64,000 nt of DNA. Source: Fremontodendron californicum. Its lineage: Eukaryota; Streptophyta; Magnoliopsida; Malvales; Malvaceae. The notes under the pieces are model-generated. The model was not told the DNA's origin. It did not search any database and was given only the letters and a program-made list of their open reading frames with translations. The stretch lies in contig JAULJL010000015.1 in NCBI GenBank assembly GCA_030761205.1, positions 14,637,501-14,701,500 on the forward strand, given 5' to 3'. A program made the translations under genes and the position numbers. Positions 34,620-46,949 of this stretch are shown here, in pieces (position 1 is the first letter of the stretch; the number at the start of each line of letters is the position of its first letter).

Positions 34620-35815
34620 CACCATTCTGAAGACCTTCGGGCATCATTTTTAAAGTCGCATACAGCGCAGTTTTTTCAAATCACGGGTAAGGCCTCCGGG
34701 CACCATTCTTAAGACCCCCGGGCATCATTTTTAAAGTCGCATACAGCGCATTTTTTCCAAATCACGGGTAAGGCCTCCGGGCACCATTCTTAAGACCCCC
34801 GGGCATCATTTTTAAAGTCGCATACAGCGCATTTTTTCCAAATCACGGGTAAGGCCTCCGGGCACCATTCTTAAGGCCTCCGGGCACCATTCTTAAGACC
34901 CCCGGGCATCATTTTTAAAGTCGCATACAGCGCATTTTTTTCAAATCACGGGTAAGGCCTCCGGGCACCATTCTTAAGACCCCCGAGCATCATTTTTAAA
35001 GTCGCATACAGCGCAGTTTTTTCAAATCACGGGTAAGGCCTCCAGGCACCATTCTTAAGGCCTATGGGCACCATTTTTAAGACCTCCGGGCATAATTTTT
35101 CAAATCACAGGTAAGACCTCCGGGCAACATCTTTAAGACCTCCGGGCATAACTTTTTTTTCAGGGGTAAGGCCTATGGGCACCATTTTTAAGACCTCCGG
35201 GCATAATTTTTCAAATCACAGGTAAGACCTCCGGGCATAACTCTTTTTTCAGGGGTAAGGCCTATGGGCACCATTTTTAAGACCTCCGGGCATAATTTTT
35301 CAAATCACAGGTAAGACCTCCGGGCATAACTCTTTTTTCAGGGGTAAGGCCTATGGGCACCATTTTTAAGACCTCCGGGCATAATTTTTCAAATCACAGG
35401 TAAGACCTCCGGGCAACATCTTTAAGACCTCCGGGCATAACTTTTTTTCAGGGGTAAGACCTCCGAGCACCAATTTTTAAGACCTCCGGGCATAATTTTT
35501 CAAATCACAGGTAAGACCTCCGGGCAACATCTTTAAGACCTCCGGGCATAACTTTTTTCAGGGGTAAGACCTCCGGGCACCAATTTTTAAGACCTCCGGG
35601 CATAATTTTTCATATCACAGGTAAGACCTCCGGGCAACATCTTTAAGATCTCCGGGCATAACTTTTTTCAGGGGTAAGACCTCCGGGCACCAATTTTTAA
35701 GACCTCCGGGCACCATTTTAAGACCTCCGGGCACCAATTTTTAAGACCTCCGGGCACCATTTTAAGACCTTCGGGCACCAATTTTAAAGCCCTTCGAGCA
35801 TAAATTTTTCTTTTG
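34620..35815 (+). repeat. Minisatellite in the 3' UTR of the Ogre-like element
   Basis: About 1.2 kb built from a ~21-22-bp motif, AAGACCTCCGGGCACCATTT and variants. Two higher-order forms are visible. In 34,656-35,050 the marker TCGCATACAGCGCA recurs every 81 bp (once 103). In 35,100-35,710 the marker AATCACAGGTAAGACC recurs every ~90 or ~110 bp. The end is a run of simple units. Confidence 0.9.
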
Positions 35816-35879
35816 AAAATCGAATTTATTCCCTTAGGACGAATCGAGAGCCTTGTTTAGGCAGGGAATTCAATTTAAG

Positions 35880-36040
35880 GACAAAACCTTCAATTTATTG
35901 TTTTAAAAAAATAAAAAAAAAATGAAAAAGAGAAAATAGAAAAGAAAAAAAAAGGAAAAAAAAAAAGAAAAAAGAAGAAAAAAATGAAAAAAAGAAAAAT
36001 AGAAAATGAAAAAAATGAAAATGAAAAAGAAACCCCTTTT
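35880..36040 (+). repeat. A/G-rich low-complexity tract
   Basis: About 160 bp of AAAAAGAAAAAT-like sequence between the minisatellite and the polypurine tract. No coding signal. Confidence 0.8.
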
Positions 36041-36124
36041 CCTTTCCTTCACATGTGATGTCACTGACCGTACAAAATTAGTGTCGGTTTATCTTTGCCT
36101 GATTCCTGATTCTCAGCAATAGCC

Positions 36125-36137
36125 AAAGAGGGGCAGC
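36125..36137 (+). other. Polypurine tract of the Ogre-like element
   Basis: AAAGAGGGGCAGC directly precedes the 3' LTR terminus TGTAGACACC. Confidence 0.75.
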
Positions 36138-39100
36138 TGTAGACACCTAATTTTGTCCGGACCACTAAACAGGTATGTTTTCTTCCCATATTGATGTTCC
36201 CAAGTGTAAAAAGACTGTTTTCATCCTGCAGGTGGTACTCCGAGACTTAGTTTAAGAGGGCGAGCACAAAAAGTCAAACTTGAAAAAAAGTCAACCCCGA
36301 AAAAGTCAACCCCAGAAAGTCAACTACTAAAAAAGTCAACCCACTTTCAAAATCAAGATTTTAAGTTCAATTGAAAAATGGCAAAAGAATTTTGATAATC
36401 CGAGGTCTACATTGAAAGATATGGAGTTCGGAAGTTGGGATTTGGAGATTCAGTAGAAAAGAAACCCTAATCCGAGAAATTTGGGGAAAAGTGCTTAAAC
36501 GATCAAACTGGTCAGAATTGAAGGTTCCAAATGAAAGATAAGCACTGACTACGGGTAATGGAGAAGTCACTTGCAAGAAAAACCGAAAGAAAAGTCAATC
36601 CGGGAGAAAACCGAGAATTAGGGTTTTTAGTGGATTTCGGTGAAATCGGGAAGAATCACAGAAATGGCCCGACTTGTTAAGACCAAAGCCCCCAATGGAT
36701 GAAGAATGGTTAAAAAGGATGGCCCAAGGCTCAGATTGAAGAAAATCTGAAAATCGGATTTGTTTTGAGCAAAACCGGGTTACGAAAGTAAAAGGGCAAA
36801 ATTGGAAAAATTTGGGAAAAATAGCAAATGGACTCCGAAAATTATGGAAAATTTGTCAATCTCATTCTTAAATCATTTGAAGGAGATTGGCAAAAGAAAA
36901 TCTTGATTCCGAGTTCGTTTGCAAAATGGCCAAATCCCGAGCTTCTTATGCAGTAATTCAAAAAGGAAAATCCCGGAAAAATAGCAAATGGACTCCAAAA
37001 ATTCTGAAATTTGGAAAATCTCATTTTTAAATTATTTGGAAGAGATTGGCGAAAGAAAATCTTGATTCCGAGTTCGTTTGCAAAATGGCCAAATCCCGGG
37101 CCTCATATGCAGTAATTCAAGCCGATAAATCCCGAAAAAATACCAAATGAGCTCCAAAAATTATGAAAACTTCCAGATCACACTTTTTAATTATTTTGAA
37201 GAGATTGGTGAAGAAAAATCTTGATTTGGAGCTCGTTTAAAAAATGGTAAAATGTAGGGGCATAAAAGGGCATTTTTGGGAAGAAAAAATCCAAATAAAT
37301 AGCAAACGGACTCGGATAATTTTGAAAACTTCCAGAACTCAATATTTTATTATTTTGGAAGTATTAAAAAAAGAAAAATTGAATTTGGAGTCCGTTTGAT
37401 ATTTACTTGCATCCGGGGGGCAAAATGGTCATTTCACCCAAGCAACCGAAAAGGGCTTTTTTTGGCCCTTCAAAAAATCAGAGTTGGGCTGGAAAAGAGA
37501 TGTGCTGGCATACCCAAGCCCAAAGAAAGGAGGAAGCTTCTAATTTTTTTTTTTTAATCAAGTGGTTAAAAATCAAGAGTTAGTTAACCATTCTCTTTGA
37601 TCAAGCCATGGTGATTAAACCACATAGGTTAAGAAAGATGTCAACATTATTTTTGCATAGCTGTAATTTGAGAGGGCTGAGATGCTAATCTAAAGGTGGT
37701 AATTTCATGACTTTTCATCTTGAATTATTGGCCATTTGATGGAAATTAGGTTACACAAAAATGACAACATCTTGGAGGCTATATAACCATGCATTAAGGC
37801 TAGCCCTAAGGGGGGGGGGGAGGCAGATTTTGGTTTCTTCTTTTCCATTTTGGCTGATTTCTCTTAGTTTTTCTTAGTTTTTATCTTCTTGGTTGAGAGC
37901 AAAAAAAGAAAAGTTTAGAAAAAAAAGGAAAGTTTGAAGAGAAAAGCTTGAAATATTAGCTTCTTGAGGTTGCTCTTGAGCACCAACTCTTGCACTTTCA
38001 TTTTCTATTCTTGTTTTTTGCTATTTTAATCTCTACTTGGTGAGTTTTCATTTTAAAATAATATTTCTTGTTCTTCCTTCATTTCCTTTCTTAAGTATTT
38101 TTTTTACATTTTTTTTTACAATAAACTCACCATGGCCAAATGGCCTACATTATTTATTTTAAGTTGTTGTTTCAATTCATTTTACCATATTGTTTATGCT
38201 ATTTTCTTTGTTTTTGATGTTTTAAGTGTTATGTTATTTCATGTTCTTAAGTTATATTTAATTTGGTTGCTTTGTTTGTTGCCATTTATGTCTTAGATAT
38301 CATGTTTTTGCATTTTTAATTTTCTGTTTTCATGTTGTTTAAATTTGAGCATGTTTTAGAGTTAGCATATTAAGTGTTTGTGAAAATGCTTGTGTGATTC
38401 TTGTTTTATATCTTAGTGAGCATGTTTTAGATTTGGTATATTAGGTGTTTGTGAAAATGCTTGTGTGATTTTTGTGTTATGACTTAGTTTTTCATGCTAG
38501 CATACCAAGTGTTTGTGAAAATGCCATGCTTGTTGGAGCTTGAGGCCATTTGGCTACTCCATGTGTTTTGCATTGTGTGTTGTATTTTTGTCATGCTAGT
38601 TGTTAGGTTTTTGCATTTGCATGATATTTGGTTGGATTTTTGAATTAAGCATGCCTTGTGTTTGTGAAAATGCCATGCATATCTTAGGTCTAGGTTGCAT
38701 TTATTGCCATGCAAGTTCATGTTAGGTCTAGGCCATATTATTTATGTCATGCATTTTCCTTATATTTAGTTTTAAATCCATGCATTTCATGCATTATGTT
38801 TGCTGCATTATTTCATGCATTTCATGTTCATACCACTTGAATAATGACTTGAGCCAATTGATGGTTCAAAGTCATGCTCTCTTGAGCACACTTGTGGAAA
38901 ATTAAGTTTGTCAAGTTGATTATTCTACCTTTGTGATTTTTTTTACTTAGCCATTTTTTATCTAACTTTCAAAAAGTCCTAGCTACTGCTTTCAAGTCAT
39001 TTTATGAGTTTCAAATATTTTTACTTTGATTTTTAAATGATTTTATCAAAGACAAAAAATGTGCTGGCAAAACAGTTTTTTCTCCTCCAAAAACTCGTAC

Positions 39101-40918
39101 ATCTCTGATTTTTCTGGGAATTCATCTTTGATCAGAAAATTAAGCCGATTTTTTATCGTGTAGTTTTACATGTCCTGAGTCTCCAGTAATTTTTTCAGAA
39201 TTTTTGGAATTTTTAGAAATAGGGTAAAAAATCGTGGATTAAAACTGGACAGTGGAGTCAGAATTGAATTTAAAGAAAAACAAAGCAGTTTTTTCTCCTC
39301 CAAAAACTCGTACATCTCTGATTTTTCTGGGAATTCATTTTTGATCAGCAAATTAAGCCGATTTTTTATCGTGTAGTTTTACATGTCCTAAGTCTCCAGT
39401 AATTTTTTCAGAATTTTTGGAATTTTTAAAAATAGGGTAAAAAATCGTGGATTAAAACTGGACAGTGGAGTCAGAATTGAATTTAAAGAAAAACAAAGCA
39501 GTTTTTTTTCTCCTCCAAAAAACTCATATATCTCTGATTTTTCTTGGAATTCATCTTTGATTCAAAAATTAAGCCGATTTTTTCTCGTGTAGTTTTACAT
39601 GTCCTGAGTCTCCAGTATTTTTTTCAGAATATTTGGAATTTTTAAAAATAGGGTAAAAAATCGTGGATTAAAACTGGACAGTGGAGTCAGAATTGAATTT
39701 AAAGAGAAACCATTTTTCTGTTTTGGTTAATTTACTTAGAGTGGGCTGATTAGGAGGGTTAGCTACTGACTTAGGGTAGTTTCTAAGCCTTTTTAAACTC
39801 TAAAAATGGTTTTTCAAGTCTCGGGTTAAGGGTAGTCAAGTCCGGATTTTTAAACTTAGGAAATTAGAGCCATTTAAAAAAAATTTAGCCCAGTTTTTAT
39901 TCAAGCTTCTCAAAATTGTTTTCAAACAATCACAAAGTATTTTGGTTTTAGAATATTTAATTTGACATATTTTCCTAAGGTAGCCGGATATCTTTTTAGA
40001 TATACGGATTTCCTTAATAAAAGGAAAAAAATACATTTCATGCATTGCATTTTTATTTTCATGCATATTATATGATAGCATTATTTTATTCCATGTCATT
40101 TAAATTATATGCCATACCATTCATATTTGTCATGTCATTTAGGTTGCATTATATTATTTAGACTGTACTATGTCATTTTATTTATGTCATGCATATACAT
40201 ATTCATTTCTTTTAAATGTTTCCAAAAAAAGATAATGGTTTTCAATAAAAAAAGATATAAAGATATTCCCGAGTTAAAATAATTCATGAGTTCTCTACCG
40301 GGTTTGCTGGAGGGAATATCATCAATTATCATTAATAAAGGAATATCTTTCTTTCAAAAAAGAGAATGATTCGGAAAGTTTTCCAAAACTAATAAAAATT
40401 TCTATATTTTGCCACGTTTGTTGGGGAATATAGGAAAATTTTGAATTTATAAATTCCGGATCATTTTCAATAAAAAAATGGAATTATTTTTCTTTAAATT
40501 GGGAATTAATTTGAAATACTAAATTTAAAACCAATTTTTATCGAGACTTGAGATAACACACGGTTAATAAGGTATCGATTTATACGGGCGTTGTGGGGGT
40601 GCTAATCCTTCCCCGCACGTAACCGACTCCCGAACCCGTTTCTTTGATTTCTCTGGTTTTAACGCAGACTTGAAATTGGTTTTAAAAATATTTTAATTAA
40701 TTTCTAAAATATTTTTATAAAACCGGTTTTAATAGGTGGCCGATCACACCTAGCTAAAAAAGATTGGTGGCGACTCCATGTCTTTTTTAAGGTCATTTTC
40801 AAAACCTTCATTTTTCTAGAGGAATTAAGTCGACTTTTCCTCGTTTTTTTTAAATGTCACGCTTAACGAATAATAAAGTCTTGCGATGAGACTCGTCGTT
40901 ATTTTTTAGGTTGCGACA
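36138..40918 (+). repeat. 3' LTR of the Ogre-like element
   Basis: 4,781 bp, nearly identical by eye to the 5' LTR. Ends GGTTGCGACA, followed by the target duplication GGCAG (40,919-40,923). Confidence 0.93.
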
Positions 40919-42362
40919 GGCAGAAAACAGGCCACGAGGGAATCACATTAAGAGACCCCGTTGCACCCATGGCCTCTATAGTGCCCACATGCAATACCTC
41001 CAGAAGCAAAGCACTGGCAAACCGATCTAAGCTAACTGAGTTCGCCATAAGGAAGGAGAAAAAAAAGGAAAAAGAAAAGGAAAAGGAGAAAGATAAACAG
41101 AAAAAGAAGGAATGGGAGAAAAGAATGGTGAGGAAGAGGAAAAGATGAGAAGGTGAAGGTTCCCAGGATGGGGATAGAACCTTAATTTCTCCTCATTCAA
41201 GGCATGTTCACCTGCATGTTCAGCCCCGCAATGCTGGCGGGTACGTTCCCGTGGCCAATAACAAGCAGTATTTTGGCTGGAAAGAGCACTTGCCCATGAG
41301 TGCTATCCCAAATGATATGGACAGATCAGTGACGTGGTTTCGGGACAACGTTGCTCCGGTGAGCCTGAAGGAGGTCGAGTCCCAAGCACCCGTTCTAACT
41401 CAGCGTTCTCTGGTCGCCCTTCATGTAGAGGTATTTATTGACGGGTTACGACTGGTGTAGCTACATATACGTTGATACTAATACTGACATTTGTGTTATA
41501 GGGTGCAATGATGGTCTTGGCCTTGTATAATAGTGGCAAGGAAATTGATCATCGGTTGGAATAAGACGACCGTAAGATCACTGAGGATGCTCAGAAACTT
41601 GCTGAGATCGATAGAAAGCTGAGGGAAAAGACTAAGCTGGCGAGCACTTTTGGTGCTTGAGTCATCGATCTGGAGGCCAAGTTGACGAAGACCAATAAAG
41701 ACCTTTAGGGGGCCAACAAAAGGGCCATGGCTATCGAGGAGAAGCTTTCTTCTATTGAAAATAGATAATGCAAATAGAGAAAACTTGTACAGCTAAGGTC
41801 GCCAAGGCAGAGCAGCAGATAGGGCTTGTGGAAGAGAAGCTGGAATTCACTGTGAAGGAGGTCAGCATCATGAGGGATCACCTGTTAGAGGCCGGGCAAG
41901 AGAGACTAAAAGCTCTTGGGGGGAAAGAAAAGGAGTGGGAAACCAAGCTGGGAGAGGAACGAGAGAAAATCCTGAATGACACTCTAAGGTGTTGTGTGGG
42001 TTACAGGATGAGTGCCTTAGATCTAGTGTAGGCATAGCTTGGACCCGTGGATTTTTGAGGAATTAACTTCTCCTCTCTTCCAAGGATCCTAGAAGGGTTA
42101 GATCCCTTGTTTTCGGATGTAGCTACTCTCGAGAGCCTCAGACAAACTCTTGCTGTTAACAATCCTCCCCTACTCCAAGTGAGAGTGTTCCAGCGACCCT
42201 TGCTGCTGAAGGCAATGAGATTGGGGATCTTACTATTTATGTTATGGAGGTGGATCCCGCTACAGTGGGTGATCTCCTGTTAAAGGCCAAGTGGGCGAGG
42301 TTATCGAAAATATAGATATTGAAAATGTAAATGTTAGTAAGGGCCCTGCCGTTGTAGAGTAG
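40919..42362 (+). pseudogene. Antisense accessory gene of the Tat element, 3' part
   Basis: It continues the gene split at 22,230. A Lys/Glu-rich segment (about 41,040-41,150, nuclear-signal-like) is followed by a conserved-looking block (GWKEHLPMSAIPND, 41,275-41,320). A probable intron lies at 41,431-41,501 (GAG|GTATTTATTG ... TTATAG|), with a TACTAAT-type branch site. After it come heptad-rich coiled coils (for example AEIDRKLREKTKLA, and 41,770-42,000) with several stops. The acidic tail (GDLTIYVMEVDPATVGDLL) ends at a TAG, 42,360-42,362. The presence of an intron and coiled coils suggests a normally spliced transcript in the ancestor, but this copy is broken. Confidence 0.6.
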
Positions 42363-42589
42363 GGTCTCTTTTAGGTTTTACAACTTATATTTTTGAATGA
42401 AGTTTTCTTTTGTTCATCTGAATTTGTGTTGGTTTAGTATGTCTTTTGTTCGCCCGACGATGAATGTATCGAGCTTATTCATTCCGTATGCTCCTGCCTT
42501 GGTATTTATGAGTGATTGGATACAGCCCTTGGGCGTGCCACATGGTATTGCCTGCCGAGCCTCCTCAGTCGACACATGAAAAGCACAAT

Positions 42590-43385
42590 CGTAGGTTGTT
42601 GGGCGTCCCTGGGTGCCTAATATCAGAGGGCCATGCAGTAAGAGGTCGTTGAGTGTTCTTGGACGCATAAGAAGGCCAGTTAGAGGCCGTTGGGCGTGTT
42701 ACACGGTGTCGCTTGGTGAGGACACATGCGTGAAGGCATAGATGAGCAAGTTAGAAGCCGTTGAGCATGCGTGGATGCATAAGAGGGACAGTTGGAGGTC
42801 GTTGGACATGTTTGGACGCATAAGAGGGCTAATTAGAGGTCGTTGGGCGTGTTACACGGTGTCGCTTGGCGAGCATACGTACGTGAACGCATGTTAGGGC
42901 CAGTTAGAGGCCGTTGAGCGTGCATGGACTCATAAGAGGGCCAGTTAGAGGCCGTTGGACGTGTTACACGGTGTCAGTTGAAGAGCAAACGTGCGTGAAC
43001 GCATAGATGGGCCAGTTAAAGGTCGTTGAGCTTGCGTGGACGCATAAGAGGGCCAGTTAGAGGCCGTTGGACGTGTTACACGGTGTCGCTAACGAGCAAA
43101 CGTGTGTGAATGCATGGATGGACCAGTTAAAGGCAGTTGAGCGTGCGTGGACGTATAAGAGGGCCAGTTAGAGGCTGTTGGGCGTGTTATACGGTGTTGC
43201 TTGGCGAGCACACGTGCGTGAACGCATGGATGGGCCAGTTAGAGGCCGTTGAGCATGCGTGGACGCATAAGAGGGCCAGTTAGAGGTTGTTGGGTGTGTT
43301 ACACTGTGTTGCTTGACGAGCACACTTGTGTGAACGCATAGATGGGACAGTTAGAGGCCGTTGAACGTGTGTGGACGCATAAGAG
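42590..43385 (-). repeat. ~112-bp tandem array of the Tat element
   Basis: CGTGTTACACGGTGTCGC and variants recur at about 42,695, 42,848, 42,960, 43,073, 43,184 and 43,296. Spacing is 111-113 bp after a first unit of ~153 bp. Each unit also has GCCAGTTAGAGGCCGTTG and GGACGCATAAGAGGG. It lies between pol and the antisense gene, where the two transcripts converge. Confidence 0.9.
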
Positions 43386-43475
43386 GCGTGGATTAAGGAG
43401 TTGTAGACTCAAATTTTTCCTGCAAAATGCAATTTCATTTCATTATGTGTTCATGATGAAAAAATACAAAATTTA

Positions 43476-44600
43476 TTACAAGTAGTATTTCTTCAAATGA
43501 ATTGCATTCCTGGTCCGAGGTACAGGACTTCCATCCGTTCGCTCTAAGGCGTAGGCTCTTGAGCCAATCTTATTGACATCCTTGTAAGGGCCTTCCCAAT
43601 TTAGGGCCATTTTTCCTTGCTCGCTCACTAGTCTGCTCGCCTCACAATTCTTGAGAACTAGGTCGTCAATCTAAAATTGCTTGTTTTTCACCTTGCAGTT
43701 ATAATACTTGGCGACCTGCTGGGTTTTGGCTGCCAACTTTACTAGAGCCAAATCTCTGATTTCTTCGAGTAGGTAAAGGTTCTCCTTTAGCGCTACCTCG
43801 CTTGAGGCAGGCTCATAATGCGCTGTCCTCAGAGAATTAATGTCGATCTCAGCTGGTATTACAGCTTCTGTCCCAAATATCAAGTTGAAGGGTGTTTCTC
43901 CTGTCTGTGTGGGACGTTGTTTTGATGACCCATAGGACTCCAAGCATTTCGTCTATCCACTCCCCCTTGGCGTCATCCAATTTATTCTTCAGGCCTTAGA
44001 GTATCTTTTTATTCATCGGTTCGACATAGCCATTGGTTTGAGGGTGCTTCACCGAGCTGTGCGTGAGTAGAATCTTGAAGTTCTCACAGAATTTTTTCAG
44101 CTTGCCCCTTTGGAACTACGTACCATTATTTTCTACAATGGTTTTGGGGACGCCATATCTGCATACAATAAACTTCCATACAAAGCTCTCGATGACCCTC
44201 TCTGTAATGGTCGCCACAGCTTCAGCCTCCACCCATTTAGTGAAATATTCGCAGGCGACGATGACAAACTATTTCTATCCAATGGCGATGGGGAAAGGTC
44301 CCAAGATGTTGATACCCCACATGGCAAAGGGCCATGGACTGGAGAGTTGGCTGAGCGCTTCTGCTGGTTGCCTGGGCACAGCGACAAACTTCTGACACTT
44401 ATCACACCTCTTTACCATTTCCACAACATCACCCTTCATGTTGGGCCAGTAAAACCCTTGCTTAATGCTTTTTGTGCCAACTTTCTTCCTCCCATATGAT
44501 TACCACAAACTCCTTCATGAATTTCTCTCAGGATATAGCTAGCTTCCTCTAGTACCAGGCATCAGAGCAAGGGCTGACTGAATGTTTTCTTATACAAGAC
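43476..44600 (-). pseudogene. Tat integrase remnant
   Basis: Fragments of integrase run from the N-terminal zinc region (about 44,560-44,370) through the core to the C-terminal domain. The segment 43,943-43,671 has TGETPFNLIFGTEAVIPAEI, typical of Tat/RIRE2 integrases. The end, NAIHLKKYYL then TAA (43,476-43,478), is the usual pol terminus. Stops and frameshifts interrupt it. Confidence 0.75.
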
Positions 44601-44715
44601 CTCGTCAATTATGGTATACCTAGCAGCCCTTGCCCTTAGCTTTGCCTGCTCCTTAGGATCTTCTAGAACGGTCTTTCCCCGTGAGATAGCCCACGATGGG
44701 TGGTAGCCAGCTAGG

Positions 44716-45180
44716 CTAGTCTGTGATATAGAGAACTTCTTCTTCGCCCTGATAGTTTGGCACTTGACGATGTTCCAACAGGATTTTTCCTCTCTGTCTG
44801 ATTTCAACGGATGAGAAGAGCTTGGACAAAATGTCTACCCTCTTATTTTCTTCCCTGGTGACCTGCTTAACAATCAGTTTCTCGAATCCTTCTTTCAACT
44901 TGAATACTTTCTCATGATATTTGACCAAGGATGTTTCCCTAACCTCATATTCACCATTTACTTGCCTAACCACTAACTGAGAGTCTGTGTATAACAACAG
45001 GTTGGTGACACCCAACTTTATGGGGAGCTCTAATCCTACCAGGAGAGCCTCGTACTTGGCGGCATTGTTCTATGCGAGGAATCCAAAAGAAAGCCCATAC
45101 TTCCACTCATTTCCCTGAAGTTCCATTAAGAGGATGCCTGTTCCGAATCCCTATTTTTCTGAGGATCTGTCCATATACAT
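44716..45180 (-). pseudogene. Second RNase H-like domain of Tat pol
   Basis: NNAAKYEALLVGLELPIKLG, LLLYTDSQLVVRQVNGEYEV and EENKRVDILSKL fit the additional, non-canonical RNase H domain (aRH) known between RNase H and integrase in the Tat lineage. Several stops are present. Its presence supports the lineage call. Confidence 0.7.
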
Positions 45181-45499
45181 CGTCTACATATTTTCAGGAG
45201 CGGACTCTATTATCCTAGGCCTACGCACAAATGTTAGGTCCGGGGGTGGTACAGGCTCGCCCTGCATAGGTGAGGGCTCAATCAGATATTGGATTGGTGC
45301 AGTAATCTCATCAGTAAACGAGCACTCAGCTATGAAATCTGCCAAAACCTGGGTCTTAATCGCCTTCCTTGGTTTGAATTCTATGCCAAATTCACTGAGC
45401 TCAATGCTCGACTTAACCATTCTACCCGAGCTGTCAACCCTCTACAGGACTTCTTTGATAGACTGATCTGTCAAAACAGTAATGAGATGGACCTGGAGA

Positions 45500-46700
45500 T
45501 ACTGTCTAAGCTTTCTGGCCGCCATTACAAGGGCGAAGGCTACTTTTCTAGCCTAGTATAATTGATCTCGCCATTCTGTAAGATTCTACTAACATAATAA
45601 ACCATAGCCTATCGGGTTTCATCTTCTTTGGCTAACACTACTGCCACTGTCTCATCAGATGCCGCCATATATATGAACAATAGGTCGCCCGAGAGCTGGC
45701 TGACCAAAAATGGTGGAGAACATAAGTACTTTTTCAGTTCCTCAAATGCTGCTTGGCAATCCTGGTTCTACTGATATCGAGAGGCGTCTTTGAGCACCTT
45801 AAAAAAGGGCAAGCATTTGTCACCTAATTTGGAGACAAACCAGTTCAAGGCGACCACTCTACCCGCCTTGGTGTTTCTTGGGGGGGCCCATGCCCAGGAT
45901 TGCTTGGACTTTCTCGGGGTTCGCCTCAATACCCCTATTTGAAACCATGAATCCCAAAAACTTTCTTGCTCCGACTGCAAAGGCGCATTTAGTGGGATTC
46001 AGTCTCAAACTATGCTGCCTAAGGACTTGAAAGACTTCCGCTAAGTCCAATACATGTTGTTCAATAGAGGAACTCTTCACCAGCATATCGTCCACATAAA
46101 CTTCGACACTTTGCCCAATCTAGTCTTTGAACAACTTGTTTACCAACCTCTGATAGGTCGCCCCCGTATTTTTCAACCCGAAAGGCATCACCTGATAGCA
46201 ATACGAACCTTTCTCAGTGATGAAAGATATCTTATCTTGGACTTCAGGGTTCATCCTGATCTAACTGTACCCTGAAAAGGCATCCATGAAACTCATGTAC
46301 TTGTGTCCTGGTGAAGAGTCTACCAGCCTGTCCATGGAGGGCAAAAAGAAACTGTCCTTTCGGCAAGCCTTGTTCAGATGATGAAGTCCACACACATGCG
46401 TCATTTCCTATTAGCTTTCTTCACCATTACCACATTGGGCAACTATTTCGAATACTTGACTTCCCTGATAAATCCTACGGCGAGGAGCTTCTCGATCTCC
46501 TCCCTTACTACTTGTATTCGCTCAGGGGAGAACTTTTTTTTCTTCTTTTTGACTAGCTTGGCTATAGGATCAACACCCAGAGAATGGGTAATGGTATCCA
46601 TGTTTATCCCAAACATGTCTGTTGCCGACCATGCGAAAACATCTGCATTAGCCTACAGCATTTGTACCAAGGGTTTCTTTTCTTGGTTACCCAGGGACGA
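45500..46700 (-). pseudogene. Tat reverse transcriptase and RNase H remnant
   Basis: RT starts near 46,690 (DVFAWSATDMFGINM) and carries EEIEKLLAVGFIREV. The catalytic VYVDDMLVKS is at about 46,075-46,105, followed by CAFAVGARKFLGFMVSNRGI. RNase H (LFIYMAASDETVAVVLAKED) lies around 45,680-45,590. Multiple frameshifts and stops show that it is dead. Confidence 0.78.
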
Positions 46701-46949
46701 CCCAACCTGGGTTACTTTCTCCAGGTATTCTTCATATAGGGGGATCGTCACTATCTGTTACTTCGATTCTACTTTATACTGGCTGGTTTCTGCTATGGTG
46801 TCCAGGTTTTCTAGGGTGAGGGTGTTTTTATCAACCAAGTTTACCTGTGTTTCCTCCGGTTGCCCCCCAAATTCTATTTCCATTTCCTTAGATTCTGTGG
46901 CTTGCCCCCCAGTTTCTGCATTCTCGACATTCACTGTCTGTAACCCTCC

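Larger units (their letters stand above)
22231..40918 (+). mobile_element. Large Ogre-like (Tat lineage) element, gag only, recently inserted
   Basis: An 18,688-bp insertion with 4.8-kb LTRs, TGTAGACACC...GGTTGCGACA, and a perfect 5-bp target duplication GGCAG (22,226-22,230 and 40,919-40,923). The 9.1-kb internal part has a primer site, a long leader, two gag-related ORF blocks, a noncoding stretch, a 1.2-kb minisatellite, an A-rich tract and a polypurine tract. No protease, RT, RNase H or integrase motif is visible, so the element would depend on an autonomous relative. The LTRs are nearly identical by eye, with a ~12-bp indel (24,491 region) and a G-run length change, which argues for recent insertion. 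It splits the antisense gene of the host Tat element. Confidence 0.9.

Noticed and set aside
34620..35815. Regularly spaced repeats that could suggest a CRISPR array
   Set aside because: Spacers are not unique, the units themselves form the array, and the site is a plant retrotransposon 3' UTR.
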